A stretch of 48,585 nt of DNA, from the IMG/VR virus record IMGVR_UViG_3300036892_000140, positions 1 through 48,585 of that record; one strand, given 5' to 3'. The DNA comes from a virus. Under the pieces are notes generated by a model, which saw only the letters and a list, made by a program, of their open reading frames with translations, was not told where the DNA came from and made no database searches. Each line of letters begins with the position of its first letter. Position 1 is the stretch's first letter. Below, piece by piece: positions 7,212-15,569 of the stretch. Position numbers and translations under genes: made by a program.

Positions 7212-7812
7212 AGTTTTCTCGCAGCTGACCGAGAACCAACAACCAGCAACCAGCCACGGTTTCCAGTGGACGCGCTCGGAAACGCTGGCGCTGGCTGCGC
7301 CCATGTGCAACCGGTGCTTAGGTCTTGGGCTACACCCGGGGAGGTACGGAACGCGTGTCTGCGAGTGCGTGCTGCGCGCTGTCTTCAGGATCTGCTTCAA
7401 CCGCTATCGGGACGTGATGACGCGCGAGAAGTACATGAGCCACGTGAGCCTGAGTGCGACTCGCGGCCGCGAGCGGCACTCGGTGTGGGGCCGCAAGGAT
7501 GAAGAATATGCCGCCGACTTCGAGCTGATCGCGCGCCGCACCTTGGACGAGCGCCACTTCGCGATCTTCTGGATGCACTTTATCCAGGGCGCGGGGTGGA
7601 AGATGTGCTGCCAGAGGCTGGGCATGCATCGCGGCAACTTCTTCCACGCGGTGTACCGGCTCGAGCAGCAACTGGGGCGCGTGTTTCGTGAGCTACAGCC
7701 GTACGGACTCTTCCCGGTCTGTGACTACTTCCATGGGCCGGCGAAGGAAGTGCACGACTGTCTGGCCACCCCTCCGGCTGTCTACGAGCGTACTGCGGGC
7801 GCGGCAGCGTAA
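7174..7812 (+). CDS. Zinc-finger and HTH-like protein between TerL and portal
   Basis: A 212-aa protein. A CxxCxGxG element, as in DnaJ-type zinc fingers, begins near residue 45 and is closed by CEC, giving one probable zinc site. The C-terminal region (about 105-175) is a helix-rich segment resembling a sigma region 4 or similar HTH. The N-terminus contains a read-through heptamer repeat (ENQQPATS). The ATG at 7174 is chosen over an upstream ATG to limit overlap with TerL. A transcription or packaging regulator is possible; the family is not recognised. Confidence 0.6.
   Translation: MVNGAIARTTKTRVFSQLTENQQPATSHGFQWTRSETLALAAPMCNRCLGLGLHPGRYGTRVCECVLRAVFRICFNRYRDVMTREKYMSHVSLSATRGRERHSVWGRKDEEYAADFELIARRTLDERHFAIFWMHFIQGAGWKMCCQRLGMHRGNFFHAVYRLEQQLGRVFRELQPYGLFPVCDYFHGPAKEVHDCLATPPAVYERTAGAAA
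7233..7256. repeat. Heptamer repeat, ACCAACA family, copy 1
   Basis: Three to four degenerate 7-bp units (ACCAACA, ACCAGCA, ACCAGCC) inside the N-terminal coding region of the TerL-portal intervening gene. They are read as a polar Asn/Gln/Pro tail. A related array begins the portal gene, and a reverse-orientation copy lies at 29059-29090. Confidence 0.75.
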
Positions 7813-10052
7813 TGGCCGGCGCTAAGAACCAACAGCCAGCCACCAACAACCAGCTTCAGCTCCAGCTGAAGCTTCCCGACCGTGAGTTGGATCGGCTGAA
7901 GGCGCACATCTACCGCGACTTCATGGGCGCGCGCGACAACCATGACCGGCGCATCGAGAAATTCCGGCGCATTTACCGGATGTGGCGCGGCTTGGGCGGT
8001 GGCGGGACGAGAGAAGACGGCGCCGAGTTCCAGCTACCGATGATCAAGTGGTTCACCTTCGGACACTGGTCGCGGTGTATGCAGGCGCTGCTGGGCGATG
8101 ACGCTCAAATCGTCGCGGTGCCGACCGCGCCGACTGACGAAAAAGACGCGCGCATGGCCGGCGATTTCGAGACCTGGAGGTTTTTTGAGTACATGCAGGC
8201 CACCAGTCCGCTGACTGTGTGGATGTTCCGCACCGTTTTGTTCGGCGTGGGGCACGCGGAGCTGCTGTACGAGCAGCGCTACTTCTGGGAGCGCGATCCG
8301 AAAACTGGCCTGGACACCGAAAAGCTGTGCTACGACGGCCCGGCGCTGTATCCGCTGTGGCCTTCGCAGATCGTTCTGCCGGCGCAAGACGATGTGCAGT
8401 CGCAGGACGATTTCGAGTGGAGGATCCGCCGGCGCCGGGTGACGCCGCAGCAGTTGCTGGATGGGGAGCGGCGCGGAAAATACCAGGGCGTGCGCGAGAA
8501 CTGGGCGACTATCATGGACTTCGCGAAAGCGCGCCAGGAGCGCGATTACTGGTGGGATGACGAGCGCCTGGACGCTGACGCGGCCGAGGGCGTGGATCAC
8601 GCGACCGTGATGGGGACGCGCGATTCGATCGAAGTGTGGGAGTGGTACGGCAAATGGCGGCTGCTCAAGGGCAAGCAGGACGGCCGCGAGGAAAATATCG
8701 AGCGGCGCGAAGTGAACCAGTCGGAGCTGCTGGTCAAGTACCTGCCGCACGCCGAGCTGATTGTGGGCGCCCAGGATCTGCGCGACCTGTATCCGGGGAT
8801 GAAGAAGCGCAATCCGTTCGTGGACTGCCACCTGGTGCGGGATGGAAGTTACTGGGGGCCTGGGTTAGGCGAGCTGCTCGAGGACCTCCAGCGCGAGGGC
8901 ACCATCAACCATAACCTGTTCCGGAGCGCCGGAATGTTTTCGGTTGGCCCGGTGATCTTCTACCGGCCGGGGTCTGGCTTCGATCCGGAGACCTTTGAGG
9001 TCAAGCCCAAGATGGCCATTCCGACCGAAGATCCGAACGCGGTGAACGTGGTGAAGTTCGACTCCAACCTGCAATATCCGATGGAAATGGGCCAGCTATT
9101 GAAAGGCCTGGGCGAGCTCGTCACCGGGATTCCGGACACGCTGAACAATCAAACCACGGCGGGGTCGACCGTGGCTTCGCGCACGGCGTCCGGCCAAGCC
9201 ATGCTGCTGCAGGAAGGGAACGTGCGGGCCTCGCTCGATATGACCATGCTGCGCGAGGATATGTCGCAAATGCTGGGGTACTGCTGGTCGCTCGATCGCG
9301 AGTTGGGCGACGAAGAGGTGTGGTTTCGCGTGACGGGCGACGACACGCACGGCCTCTACGACACCAACAAGGGCTTTGGGCGGATGACCAGCGAGCAGCG
9401 CAATCACGAGTTCGGCTTCGAGCTGAAGTTTGCGACGTCGGTATGGTCGCGCGAGGCCAAGAAAGCCGCGGTGATGGCGCTGTATCAGCTGAGCGTGCAG
9501 AATCCCATCGTGGCGCAGAATCCGAGCGCCTTGTGGGCGATTTTGAACAAAGTGTGGGACGCGTTCGGCGAGAAGAATTTCGGGGATATTCTGCCCGAGC
9601 CGCCGGTGCAGGACACGCCGCGCCAACCCAAGCAGGAAGAGGAAATGCTGGCGGCGGGCGATGCGGACGAAGTGCACGTCAATCCGCTGGATGACGATCT
9701 GAAACACCTGGACTCGCACCGCAAGCAGTTGCTAGAGGCCACCCAGGAGCCGAAGGCGCGGCAGGACAAGCGCTTCCAGGCGGAGCTAGTGAAGCACATC
9801 CTGGATCACGAGAAGCAGCGGCGCCAGAAGATGCTGTTACAGGCCGCGTTCCAGGCGGCGATGCAAGCGCATCAGCAACAGCAGCAGAACGGCGCTCCAC
9901 CGAACGGGCTAGGGCCGGCGTTCCCGCAATCACCGGGGTTCACGGGCCCGAATCCGCAGCCGTTTCCTGGACAGGGCGGCGGAGCGCCTGGCGGGGATGT
10001 AGCGGCGGCGGGGAATATCGCGGGGCCGGGCGGAGTGGGAGCGCCGCAATGA
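7812..10052 (+). CDS. Portal protein
   Basis: A 746-aa protein, close in size to P22-type portals (about 725 aa). It forms the dodecameric ring at the capsid vertex through which DNA passes and to which tail proteins attach. The position directly after TerL, the length, the long mixed alpha/beta body (residues 25-590) and the glutamine- and proline-rich C-terminal tail fit podovirus portals. The N-terminus (residues 5-20) is a polar insertion encoded by a heptamer array. The assignment rests on synteny and general pattern, not on a single diagnostic motif. Confidence 0.85.
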   Translation: MAGAKNQQPATNNQLQLQLKLPDRELDRLKAHIYRDFMGARDNHDRRIEKFRRIYRMWRGLGGGGTREDGAEFQLPMIKWFTFGHWSRCMQALLGDDAQIVAVPTAPTDEKDARMAGDFETWRFFEYMQATSPLTVWMFRTVLFGVGHAELLYEQRYFWERDPKTGLDTEKLCYDGPALYPLWPSQIVLPAQDDVQSQDDFEWRIRRRRVTPQQLLDGERRGKYQGVRENWATIMDFAKARQERDYWWDDERLDADAAEGVDHATVMGTRDSIEVWEWYGKWRLLKGKQDGREENIERREVNQSELLVKYLPHAELIVGAQDLRDLYPGMKKRNPFVDCHLVRDGSYWGPGLGELLEDLQREGTINHNLFRSAGMFSVGPVIFYRPGSGFDPETFEVKPKMAIPTEDPNAVNVVKFDSNLQYPMEMGQLLKGLGELVTGIPDTLNNQTTAGSTVASRTASGQAMLLQEGNVRASLDMTMLREDMSQMLGYCWSLDRELGDEEVWFRVTGDDTHGLYDTNKGFGRMTSEQRNHEFGFELKFATSVWSREAKKAAVMALYQLSVQNPIVAQNPSALWAILNKVWDAFGEKNFGDILPEPPVQDTPRQPKQEEEMLAAGDADEVHVNPLDDDLKHLDSHRKQLLEATQEPKARQDKRFQAELVKHILDHEKQRRQKMLLQAAFQAAMQAHQQQQQNGAPPNGLGPAFPQSPGFTGPNPQPFPGQGGGAPGGDVAAAGNIAGPGGVGAPQ
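7826..7854. repeat. Heptamer repeat, ACCAACA family, copy 2
   Basis: About four units (ACCAACA, GCCAGCC, ACCAACA, ACCAGC) placed within 15 nt of the portal start codon and translated as NQQPATNNQ. It matches the array in the preceding gene. Both sit where an N-terminal extension would be tolerated. Confidence 0.75.
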
Positions 10053-10327
10053 GCTTCACGCGGCCGTTGCCAGATTTGGTCTTACTGGCTGAGCGCCGGT
10101 CGGCCCGGTGTGCGCCTCCCGCGCTGGTGATGAGGACCGATTCGGACGCCCTCGGATATTTGCGGCTGCTGGCGCAGTCGTTGGATTTGGCGAAGCATGA
10201 CCAGGACGGTTGTGTGAGATTGAGCGGCCCACTGGTGGCGCAATTGGCGGCTAACCTCCGCGCTGCTGAGGACATTTTGCGGCGCGGGCGGAAACGTTCT
10301 CGCGGAGAGGTCGGCGTCCCCTGGTGA
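10049..10327 (+). CDS. Hypothetical protein, 92 aa
   Basis: Overlaps the portal stop by 4 nt and the next gene by 4 nt. It has an amphipathic helix around residues 32-75 and a basic C-terminus. No family is recognised. Confidence 0.55.
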   Translation: MSFTRPLPDLVLLAERRSARCAPPALVMRTDSDALGYLRLLAQSLDLAKHDQDGCVRLSGPLVAQLAANLRAAEDILRRGRKRSRGEVGVPW

Positions 10328-10512
10328 ACAAGTACGCTGGCTCCTCGCGCGTGAAAGAGTCGCGGCGCTGTGGCCGCAAGACGCGCTATGCAACCGAGGC
10401 TGCGGCGGACGCTGAGAGAGCCCGGCGTCCCAATCCAGGCGGCCGCAGTTATCACTGCCCGTACTGCCGGTGGTGGCACATCAGCAAACAGGCGCCGCAT
10501 GCCGCAGCGTAA
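10324..10512 (+). CDS. Small basic zinc-ribbon-like protein, 62 aa
   Basis: GTG start overlapping the upstream stop by 4 nt. Cys16 together with the CPYCRWWH block (residues 45-52) forms a possible zinc knuckle. The pattern RCGRKTRYAT-x-AAADAERAR, then Y-x-CPYC-xx-WH, is common in small actinobacterial and phage proteins of unknown role. Confidence 0.6.
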   Translation: MNKYAGSSRVKESRRCGRKTRYATEAAADAERARRPNPGGRSYHCPYCRWWHISKQAPHAAA

Positions 10513-10789
10513 GCGCCGAGCGGATAAGCTTGATGGCATCGATGCCGACCATGTCTCGACCGTGCTGCGCTCCGCGGGGTGGCAATTAATCTGGCAGAGG
10601 ATCGAGCGGACCATCGAATCCAAAGTGGCTGAAGTTCTCCAACCGCTGGATCCGGTGAAAACCGCCGAAGTGCGCGGGATGATTCAAGGGCTGAAGCTGG
10701 CGCTGGGCGTGCCGGCGATTTTACAGGCGGAGGCGGCCGCCAACCGCGGCGCGGGGAAGGAAGGCGATGGATCAATCGACGAAAGCTGA
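10499..10789 (+). CDS. Hypothetical protein, 96 aa
   Basis: Helical protein with a basic N-terminus (MPQRKRR) and a heptad-like stretch (residues 28-78), possibly a coiled coil. The ATG at 10499 overlaps the upstream stop by 14 nt and avoids a longer frame that only shadows the previous gene. It lies between portal and scaffold genes, so it may be a minor head protein. Confidence 0.55.
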   Translation: MPQRKRRADKLDGIDADHVSTVLRSAGWQLIWQRIERTIESKVAEVLQPLDPVKTAEVRGMIQGLKLALGVPAILQAEAAANRGAGKEGDGSIDES

Positions 10790-10955
10790 CGCAGCCGAGC
10801 GTACCCAACGAGGCATTTACAACAAAGCTTGGGAGGCCTGGGCACTACAGAACCCAGCAACCGCCGCGGTCTCTGGCGTCAAAGGCGCGTTCACGACGGG
10901 CTTCCAGACCGGATTGCTGGCAGCGGAGCTTACCGCAGCCCCGCAGGGAGCATAG
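10767..10955 (+). CDS. Hypothetical protein, 62 aa
   Basis: Begins 23 nt before the upstream stop. The N-terminal half is polar and helical; residues 31-60 are small and weakly hydrophobic (GAFTTGFQTGLLAAELTAA). It is a short structural or assembly-associated protein by position only. Confidence 0.45.
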   Translation: MDQSTKADAAERTQRGIYNKAWEAWALQNPATAAVSGVKGAFTTGFQTGLLAAELTAAPQGA

Positions 10956-10956
10956 A

Positions 10957-11244
10957 ATGGCGTGGCCTAAGAAGATTCGCAGCCTTTCGATTGAGCCTGC
11001 GGCCAAGGGCATGATGTCGACGCCGCATCCGGCCGAGTACTCTGGCAAGTCGCCGCTGCCGACCTTCCATCCCAACGTGGCGCACCTGCAGGCGCACATC
11101 GGCAAACTGTTCGGCGCGAAGAAAGCCACGGGTGGCAGCGCATTGCGGGCTGGCACGCCGCGCTCGGCGACCAACGCGGGCGGCGGCGGTATCGCTCCCT
11201 CGCCGGCGCAGGCCAAGATTGCGTCAAGCATGTTGGGGAGCTGA
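10957..11244 (+). CDS. Hypothetical protein, 95 aa
   Basis: Gly/Ala/Ser-rich basic protein starting 1 nt after the upstream stop. Residues 60-85 look disordered. No family is recognised. It ends 3 nt before the next gene, whose start lies in a heptamer array. Confidence 0.5.
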   Translation: MAWPKKIRSLSIEPAAKGMMSTPHPAEYSGKSPLPTFHPNVAHLQAHIGKLFGAKKATGGSALRAGTPRSATNAGGGGIAPSPAQAKIASSMLGS

Positions 11245-11247
11245 AGA

Positions 11248-11712
11248 ATGAGAATCCAGAATTCAGAATTCAGAATGGCGCTACTGGTGTGTCTTTGCGC
11301 CGCAGGCATGTGCCGCCCCGCCAGTGGCCAGACGAGGGCGGCGGAGTCGACGGCGGCGCCGGTGGTGTTCGTGTACGCGCCGGGCCTCGGCATTGTGGGT
11401 GCGGTGCTGGGACCGAGCATTACGGTGAACTGCACCCCGGCTGGGGTCTGCACGATTGCGGCGGTGCTGCCGGCACCGGTCGCTGCGCCCGTGCCGGTGG
11501 GCTGCGAGGGTTATACGGCGACCGGGGCGCAGACGGTGTTCCCGCTCAAGTTTACGCCAGCCGCGAGCGTGCCGGTGTTCGTATTCAAGAATGGCAACCT
11601 GCTCATGAACGTGGGTGGCCTGGATTGGGCGCTATCCGGAGGCACGGTGACGTTGACGGCGATCCAGGCGGCGGCGCCCGGCGACCAGGTCTGCTTCAGC
11701 TATAGCCACTGA
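11248..11712 (+). CDS. Secreted fibre-like protein with signal peptide
   Basis: A 154-aa protein. Starting at the internal ATG (11275), the N-terminus is a typical signal peptide (MALLVCLCAAGM, cleavage near ASGQ). The annotated start adds nine residues encoded by a heptamer array (MRIQNSEFR). The middle has a Cys pair (NCTPAGVC). The C-terminal beta domain (from about residue 90) follows the pattern TGAQTVFPLKFTP, then NG, then W-A-L-SGG and a final Y, which resembles the C-terminal domain of the protein at 17544. A signal peptide and paired cysteines are unusual for a virion protein. Confidence 0.65.
   Translation: MRIQNSEFRMALLVCLCAAGMCRPASGQTRAAESTAAPVVFVYAPGLGIVGAVLGPSITVNCTPAGVCTIAAVLPAPVAAPVPVGCEGYTATGAQTVFPLKFTPAASVPVFVFKNGNLLMNVGGLDWALSGGTVTLTAIQAAAPGDQVCFSYSH
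11249..11276. repeat. Heptamer repeat, CAGAATT family, copy a
   Basis: About four 7-bp units in forward orientation overlapping the start of the secreted fibre-like gene. They are read as RIQNSEF, the usual translation of this array in this window. Confidence 0.85.
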
Positions 11713-12086
11713 TGGGCTGCACGGTGGATGTCATCACGGATAGTGCTGTAACGCCGCGAGTGACGGTGCGTGCGCTGCTGATGGACCGCTTCCTCGCTAT
11801 TCACCTCGCGGTCGATGGCGATCGTGGCTACACCCTCACACATATTCCGACCGGCCGCGCGGTTTTCAAAGAGCTCGGCGATTTTGAAGAGGCTAAGCGC
11901 AGGCTGGGCTTAATCCGCGATCTGGACTGGGGTTTCGCGGCACAGGAAGATCCGCGCTGTGGGGCGGCGGAGGAGGCGCTGCAGGAGCTGGCCGATAGCG
12001 GGGCGTTCGACCTGCCGCGCTTTAGTTTACGCCGCTTCATCCGAAGTCTGTGGACTGGCGATGGTTCGCCGCCCTTTGAGGTCTGA
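11712..12086 (+). CDS. Hypothetical protein, 124 aa
   Basis: Soluble protein with a beta-rich N-terminal half (residues 15-60) and a helical acidic middle. Starts on the last base of the upstream stop. No family is recognised; it lies in a stretch of small proteins between portal and scaffold. Confidence 0.55.
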   Translation: MGCTVDVITDSAVTPRVTVRALLMDRFLAIHLAVDGDRGYTLTHIPTGRAVFKELGDFEEAKRRLGLIRDLDWGFAAQEDPRCGAAEEALQELADSGAFDLPRFSLRRFIRSLWTGDGSPPFEV

Positions 12087-12445
12087 TGGCCGTTCCGATC
12101 ATTGGCGTCGGGTTCCGCGTCAAATGCCACTACTGCTCCCGCTTCTTGCCGCCTTCCGAGGTGATGAACTTCGGCGAGAGTATGGCCCGTTGCTTGCGGT
12201 GCCAGGCCGCGCACTTGGCGGCGCTGGAGGTGCTGGCGGGCTCGCCACCCCAAGGATGCGGGGAGTGTGGTGTGACTTTCGCGGAGCTGGCGGCGCGCAC
12301 GATGGGCGCCGAGGTGGGGATGTTCCTGCACTGGAAGGACGGCATGTATCAGCTGCTGTGCCGGGCCTGCGACCGCAAGTACGTCCAGCGGCGCAAGGAC
12401 CTGTACGGGCCGACGCGCTTCGGGTGGGATAGGAAGCTGTCTTAG
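12086..12445 (+). CDS. Zinc-binding protein with four cysteine pairs, 119 aa
   Basis: Contains CHYC (residues 14-17), CLRC (36-39), CGEC (58-61) and CRAC (91-94), which would make two zinc ribbons in series. It ends with a basic stretch (RKYVQRRKDLYG). DNA or RNA binding is plausible. It overlaps the upstream stop by 1 nt. Confidence 0.65.
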   Translation: MAVPIIGVGFRVKCHYCSRFLPPSEVMNFGESMARCLRCQAAHLAALEVLAGSPPQGCGECGVTFAELAARTMGAEVGMFLHWKDGMYQLLCRACDRKYVQRRKDLYGPTRFGWDRKLS

Positions 12446-12577
12446 CGCCGCAGGGCCACCCGTCCGGCGTTGGGCCAAGCGATGTTCCAGGGTGCACGCC
12501 TTCCTGTCGTTGACGATGGTTGCTGCTGGCCAGTCAGCTCCGCGCAGCGGCAATATACAAGCGGAAAGCAGGAAAAC

Positions 12578-13000
12578 ATGATCCCAGCAGGATTCGCGGC
12601 GCCCAATCCGGCGCTAAACTCGACTATCACCCGAGGGCTTGCACTGCGAACGAAGCTAGCCGTGCTCGGAATTTCGGTAATCAACTTCAACATCAACCCG
12701 GTTGAACCGGTCCAGGCCATGGTGCCGACGCAGGGCGTCAGCATCGCGGACGCCCGCGCGCAGGGGGTGGGCGACACCGATCTGGTGCACTTGCTATTCA
12801 CCTACGTGGGCGGCGGCGACATGCAGCCCGAGGTCGCGGTGATCGAGGGGCTGCTCGCCCCTGGCACGGTGAGCGCGGTGGTCGCGGTCTTCCAAGGCCT
12901 GTTCCCGGCGATGACACAGGCGCAAACCGAGGGCCAAGCGCTGGCGGCGCTGGCGAATTGCCCGGCGGTGCAAACGGCGCTTGGGGCGGTGCTGGCGTAG
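12578..13000 (+). CDS. Hypothetical structural-region protein, 140 aa
   Basis: The ATG at 12578 is preferred because GCAGGA lies 5 nt upstream; earlier starts from 12470 would add a 36-residue, low-quality leader. The sequence has small-residue-rich beta and helix segments (GTVSAVVAVFQGLFPAM) and no membrane signal. The 131 nt before it (12446-12577) show no clear promoter. Function unknown. Confidence 0.5.
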   Translation: MIPAGFAAPNPALNSTITRGLALRTKLAVLGISVINFNINPVEPVQAMVPTQGVSIADARAQGVGDTDLVHLLFTYVGGGDMQPEVAVIEGLLAPGTVSAVVAVFQGLFPAMTQAQTEGQALAALANCPAVQTALGAVLA

Positions 13001-13003
13001 CAG

Positions 13004-13957
13004 ATGCGGAACTGGTTTCTGTGGGGTCCACTATTCGATGGGGAGCCGGCCGCTGGAGGCGGTTCAGGCGCCGGGGCGCCTGCTGAGGCTGCGCTAGATC
13101 CAGGCGCGCCGTTCGAGCATAGCGCCGCTGGCGCGGAGCCCAGGCCTCCGGCGGCGGCGAAGCCCGCTGAAAAGTCGGACGTCGAGAAACGCCTGGACGC
13201 GGTGGAGCGCGACAACAGAGCCAAAGACCAGCGCATCGAAGAGTTGAGCCAATCGGAGCGCTACTGGGCCGGCAAAGCCAGAGGCACGGCGACGCCCGAA
13301 GTGCCAGCCGAAGATCTGGACGACGAACCGGCGCCGGTCGAATCTCCGTTCGAGGGCGAGAAGCCGGAGCAGTTGCTCGACGATCTGAGCGTAAATGGCC
13401 TGAAGGCGTTGCACAAGCGTGGGCTGATCACCACCGACCAATTGGTGAAACAGGTGAGCCAGCTCGAGAAGCGCATCTACGCCGAGGTGGACGCGAAACT
13501 GGCGCAACAGCGCGAATGGTCTCAGCTGGAAGCCAAGTTTTCCGAGTTTCCGGAGCTACTGGCCGACTCCGAACTGGTGAGCGCCGGTCAGCAGCCCAAG
13601 ACGGAGATCTACAAGCGCACCCAGGTTCACTTCCGCCAGATGGTGCAGGATGACCCCAAACTGAAGAATTCCACCGGGGCTATGCTGGCGGCCGCCAGGC
13701 TAGCCAAAAAGGAGCTCGAATTGGAAGGCAAGGCAGCGGGGACGGAAGGCGGTAATCGCCAACAGTCGCGGCGCGAGCGGATTGCGGCGCAGGCCCCTGA
13801 CCGTGACGGCGGATCCGGCGAAGGCGGCGAGCCAGGGGACGATCAGTTGAGCCCGACGGCGCGGAACGTGGTGAACAATCTATCGCGCTTTGGGATCACT
13901 GACGAGGACTTCCGGAAGTACGCCAAGGAGCCGGTGAACGGTAGAGTGAGGCATTGA
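13004..13957 (+). CDS. Scaffold-like protein
   Basis: A 317-aa, highly charged protein with no globular fold evident. It has a Pro/Ala/Gly-rich N-terminus, a coiled-coil stretch (about residues 58-90), an acidic middle (EDLDDEPAPVESPFEGEKPEQLLDDL), a second helical region (145-245) and a disordered C-terminus ending in a helix. Length, composition and position between portal and coat match P22 gp8-type scaffolds, which guide procapsid assembly and leave before packaging. The assignment is by pattern and synteny. Confidence 0.65.
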   Translation: MRNWFLWGPLFDGEPAAGGGSGAGAPAEAALDPGAPFEHSAAGAEPRPPAAAKPAEKSDVEKRLDAVERDNRAKDQRIEELSQSERYWAGKARGTATPEVPAEDLDDEPAPVESPFEGEKPEQLLDDLSVNGLKALHKRGLITTDQLVKQVSQLEKRIYAEVDAKLAQQREWSQLEAKFSEFPELLADSELVSAGQQPKTEIYKRTQVHFRQMVQDDPKLKNSTGAMLAAARLAKKELELEGKAAGTEGGNRQQSRRERIAAQAPDRDGGSGEGGEPGDDQLSPTARNVVNNLSRFGITDEDFRKYAKEPVNGRVRH

Positions 13958-14748
13958 TGCCCGAGAATTCAGAAGGCGGAATTCAGAATCCAGGGTCGCC
14001 GGCGCCCAAGCGCAGCCACAAGAAGAAGGCGCAGACGCAGGGCGTGGGGGCCTCGCGGCCATTTGTTGCAACCCCGGGGACGTTCGAGGAATCCTACAAC
14101 TGGGCCAAGCTGACCGTCAACGGCCAACCGATCCCTGAAGATCTGTGGGGCACCTTCCCCTATCGAATGACGGACCAGGGCGCGATCGAGTTCAACGCCG
14201 GCAAGGAACCGGCGCGCGCGGAGGTGCTACGGAGTGAGCCGCTGTCCTCGCGGCCCGCCGACGAGCTGGTCCGGACCATGCGCGATCGGAGTATCGAGCA
14301 GTCGGTGGATCAGTTCCGCGAGAGCATGGAGCTGGCCGAGCTCGAGAACCCGCAGGAAGTCCTCATGAAGCAGCACCTGCCGGCGGGGATGCGCGGGTTG
14401 TGGATGAGCGAGCGCAAGGTTGCCAAGGAAGGCATGCGGCGCGGCGTGCTGGATTACGTGCCGGTGCTGATCGAGGTCGATGGCAAGAAGGAGCGGGTGC
14501 GCTCGGGCGAGATGTTCCTGGGGATGGTGCCGGAAGCCAAGGCGCGGGCGGCGGATGCGCACTACGCGCGCAAGGCCGAGTCGCAGATGGTGGCGGCGGT
14601 CGAAACAGTCCAGGAGCAAACCGAGGCCTTTATGACCGAGGGCCGCCAGAAGCGCGTGGTGCGGCAGGGGCGCGGGGAGTACGACGGCTTCCAGCATGAG
14701 GACTCCGGGCAGGTGATGGCGGATCTAGTGAGCGATCTTTCGGGGTAG
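13957..14748 (+). CDS. Hypothetical virion-region protein, 263 aa
   Basis: Helical, charged protein. The N-terminal 40 residues are disordered and include a heptamer-encoded segment (ENSEGGIQNPG) and a KKK patch. A YNWAKLTVNGQPIPEDLWGTFPYR block follows and looks globular. The C-terminal half is largely alpha-helical. The ATG at 13957 follows an in-frame TTG at 13954. The stop is immediately followed by a GT-rich hairpin repeat. Confidence 0.6.
   Translation: MPENSEGGIQNPGSPAPKRSHKKKAQTQGVGASRPFVATPGTFEESYNWAKLTVNGQPIPEDLWGTFPYRMTDQGAIEFNAGKEPARAEVLRSEPLSSRPADELVRTMRDRSIEQSVDQFRESMELAELENPQEVLMKQHLPAGMRGLWMSERKVAKEGMRRGVLDYVPVLIEVDGKKERVRSGEMFLGMVPEAKARAADAHYARKAESQMVAAVETVQEQTEAFMTEGRQKRVVRQGRGEYDGFQHEDSGQVMADLVSDLSG
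13963..13994. repeat. Heptamer repeat, CAGAATT family, copy b
   Basis: Degenerate forward units with an interruption (AGAATTCAG, then GGAATTCAGAATCCAG) directly after the start codon of the 263-aa protein, translated in frame as its N-terminal tail. Confidence 0.7.
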
Positions 14749-14806
14749 TGGGAGGTGGGTGGTGGGGGCTGTAGCGGCTTTTCCTACGACCCACCTCCCA
14801 CCACCT
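14749..14806. repeat. GGGTGGT-family hairpin repeat directly after a stop codon
   Basis: Starts on the base after the TAG of the preceding gene. A perfect 12-bp inverted repeat (14749-14760 with 14789-14800) encloses a 28-nt loop ending GCTTTTCCTAC, then CCACC and TTTT. The arms are built of heptamers of GGGAGGT/GGGTGGT type. A second element with the same right half lies at 31931. It may end transcripts or act as a mobile repeat. Confidence 0.7.
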
Positions 14807-14896
14807 TTTGGTGATGGCAATATAGTTTCAGCAGCGGCTTCCGCGTGGCGCTCAAACCGCCCCGAGCCGCTGGACCGGGACATCCGGCGAAGCAGT

Positions 14897-14931
14897 GATT
14901 CTGAATTCTCGAATTCTGAATTCTGGATTCC
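14897..14931. repeat. Heptamer repeat, CAGAATT family, copy c (reverse)
   Basis: Reverse-orientation units (ATTCTGA, ATTCTCG, and so on) ending just before the GGAGGT ribosome-binding site of the next gene. The 195-nt gap 14749-14943 is otherwise made of the GT-rich hairpin and about 85 nt without clear features. Confidence 0.8.
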
Positions 14932-14943
14932 CGGAGGTCTTGA

Positions 14944-15489
14944 GTGGCAGCAAACGTCAATAATCCGCACGGCCTTCGGCCCGTGTTGCGCACGCAGTCC
15001 GGCGGCGCTCCGCAGGCTGAGCAGTTCTCCAAAGCTGTGGGCTACGCCTACGCGATTTTCAAGTGGGATCCGGTGACCGAGCTCGCGGGCGTACTGAACG
15101 GGCCAGCGTCCGGTATCACGCCGGGCACCACGCGCTTTTTGGGCGTGTCGCTGAACTGGGCGGCCGCGTCGGTGGCATCCACCCATCAGGTGATCGTCTC
15201 ACCCGACGCCATCTTCGAGGCGCAGGGCGACGGCACGGGCGGCGCGAACGTGGCCGCGGCCAAGATGGGCTACAACGCCAATCTGAATGTGGCGTCGGTA
15301 GCTGGCGGCGGGGTGACGCGCGATAACTCGGGCGTCCAGTTTGTGGAATCGACCATCGCGACCACGTCCACCTTCGACGTGCGGCTGCTTCAACTGCTGA
15401 GCGATCCCACCAACGCCTATGGCGCGTACGGGCGCTGCGAGGTGAAGTTCAACAAGCATCTGCGGACGGCGGAGATCACGGCCACGTGA
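14944..15489 (+). CDS. Capsid decoration or head-stabilising-like protein
   Basis: A 181-aa beta-rich protein directly before the coat gene. It has the N-terminal pattern N-N-P-H-G-L-R-P common in small head proteins encoded next to major capsid genes, then Gly/Ala-rich strands and a C-terminal FDVRLLQLLSDPTNAYGAYGRCEVKFNKHL segment. The GTG start is chosen for the GGAGGT 4 nt upstream. A virion surface role is inferred from position and composition. Confidence 0.6.
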   Translation: MAANVNNPHGLRPVLRTQSGGAPQAEQFSKAVGYAYAIFKWDPVTELAGVLNGPASGITPGTTRFLGVSLNWAAASVASTHQVIVSPDAIFEAQGDGTGGANVAAAKMGYNANLNVASVAGGGVTRDNSGVQFVESTIATTSTFDVRLLQLLSDPTNAYGAYGRCEVKFNKHLRTAEITAT

Positions 15490-15494
15490 GGGGA

Positions 15495-15561
15495 GGAATT
15501 CAGAAGTCAGAATTCAGAATTCTGGATTCGGAGCGAAGCGACATTCTGTATTCCAAAGGGG
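15495..15561. repeat. Composite heptamer element with hairpin core, copy d
   Basis: Forward CAGAATT units, then GAATTC-like reverse units, the core TCGGAGCGAAGCGACATTCTG, and a trailing ATTCC with AAAGGGG that is the likely ribosome-binding site of the coat gene. The core and trailing part match the element before 32956 almost base for base, and match those at 16494 and 28352 apart from a longer GC stem. Confidence 0.8.
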
Positions 15562-15569
15562 TTTGATCC

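Noticed and set aside
6132-7400. Minus-strand open frame of 422 codons opposite TerL
   Set aside because: Antisense shadow of the terminase codons; no start signal and no recognisable fold.
12508-12560. Possible promoter in the gap before 12578
   Set aside because: TTGACG at 12510 and TATACA at 12553 are about 37 nt apart, too far to form one promoter.
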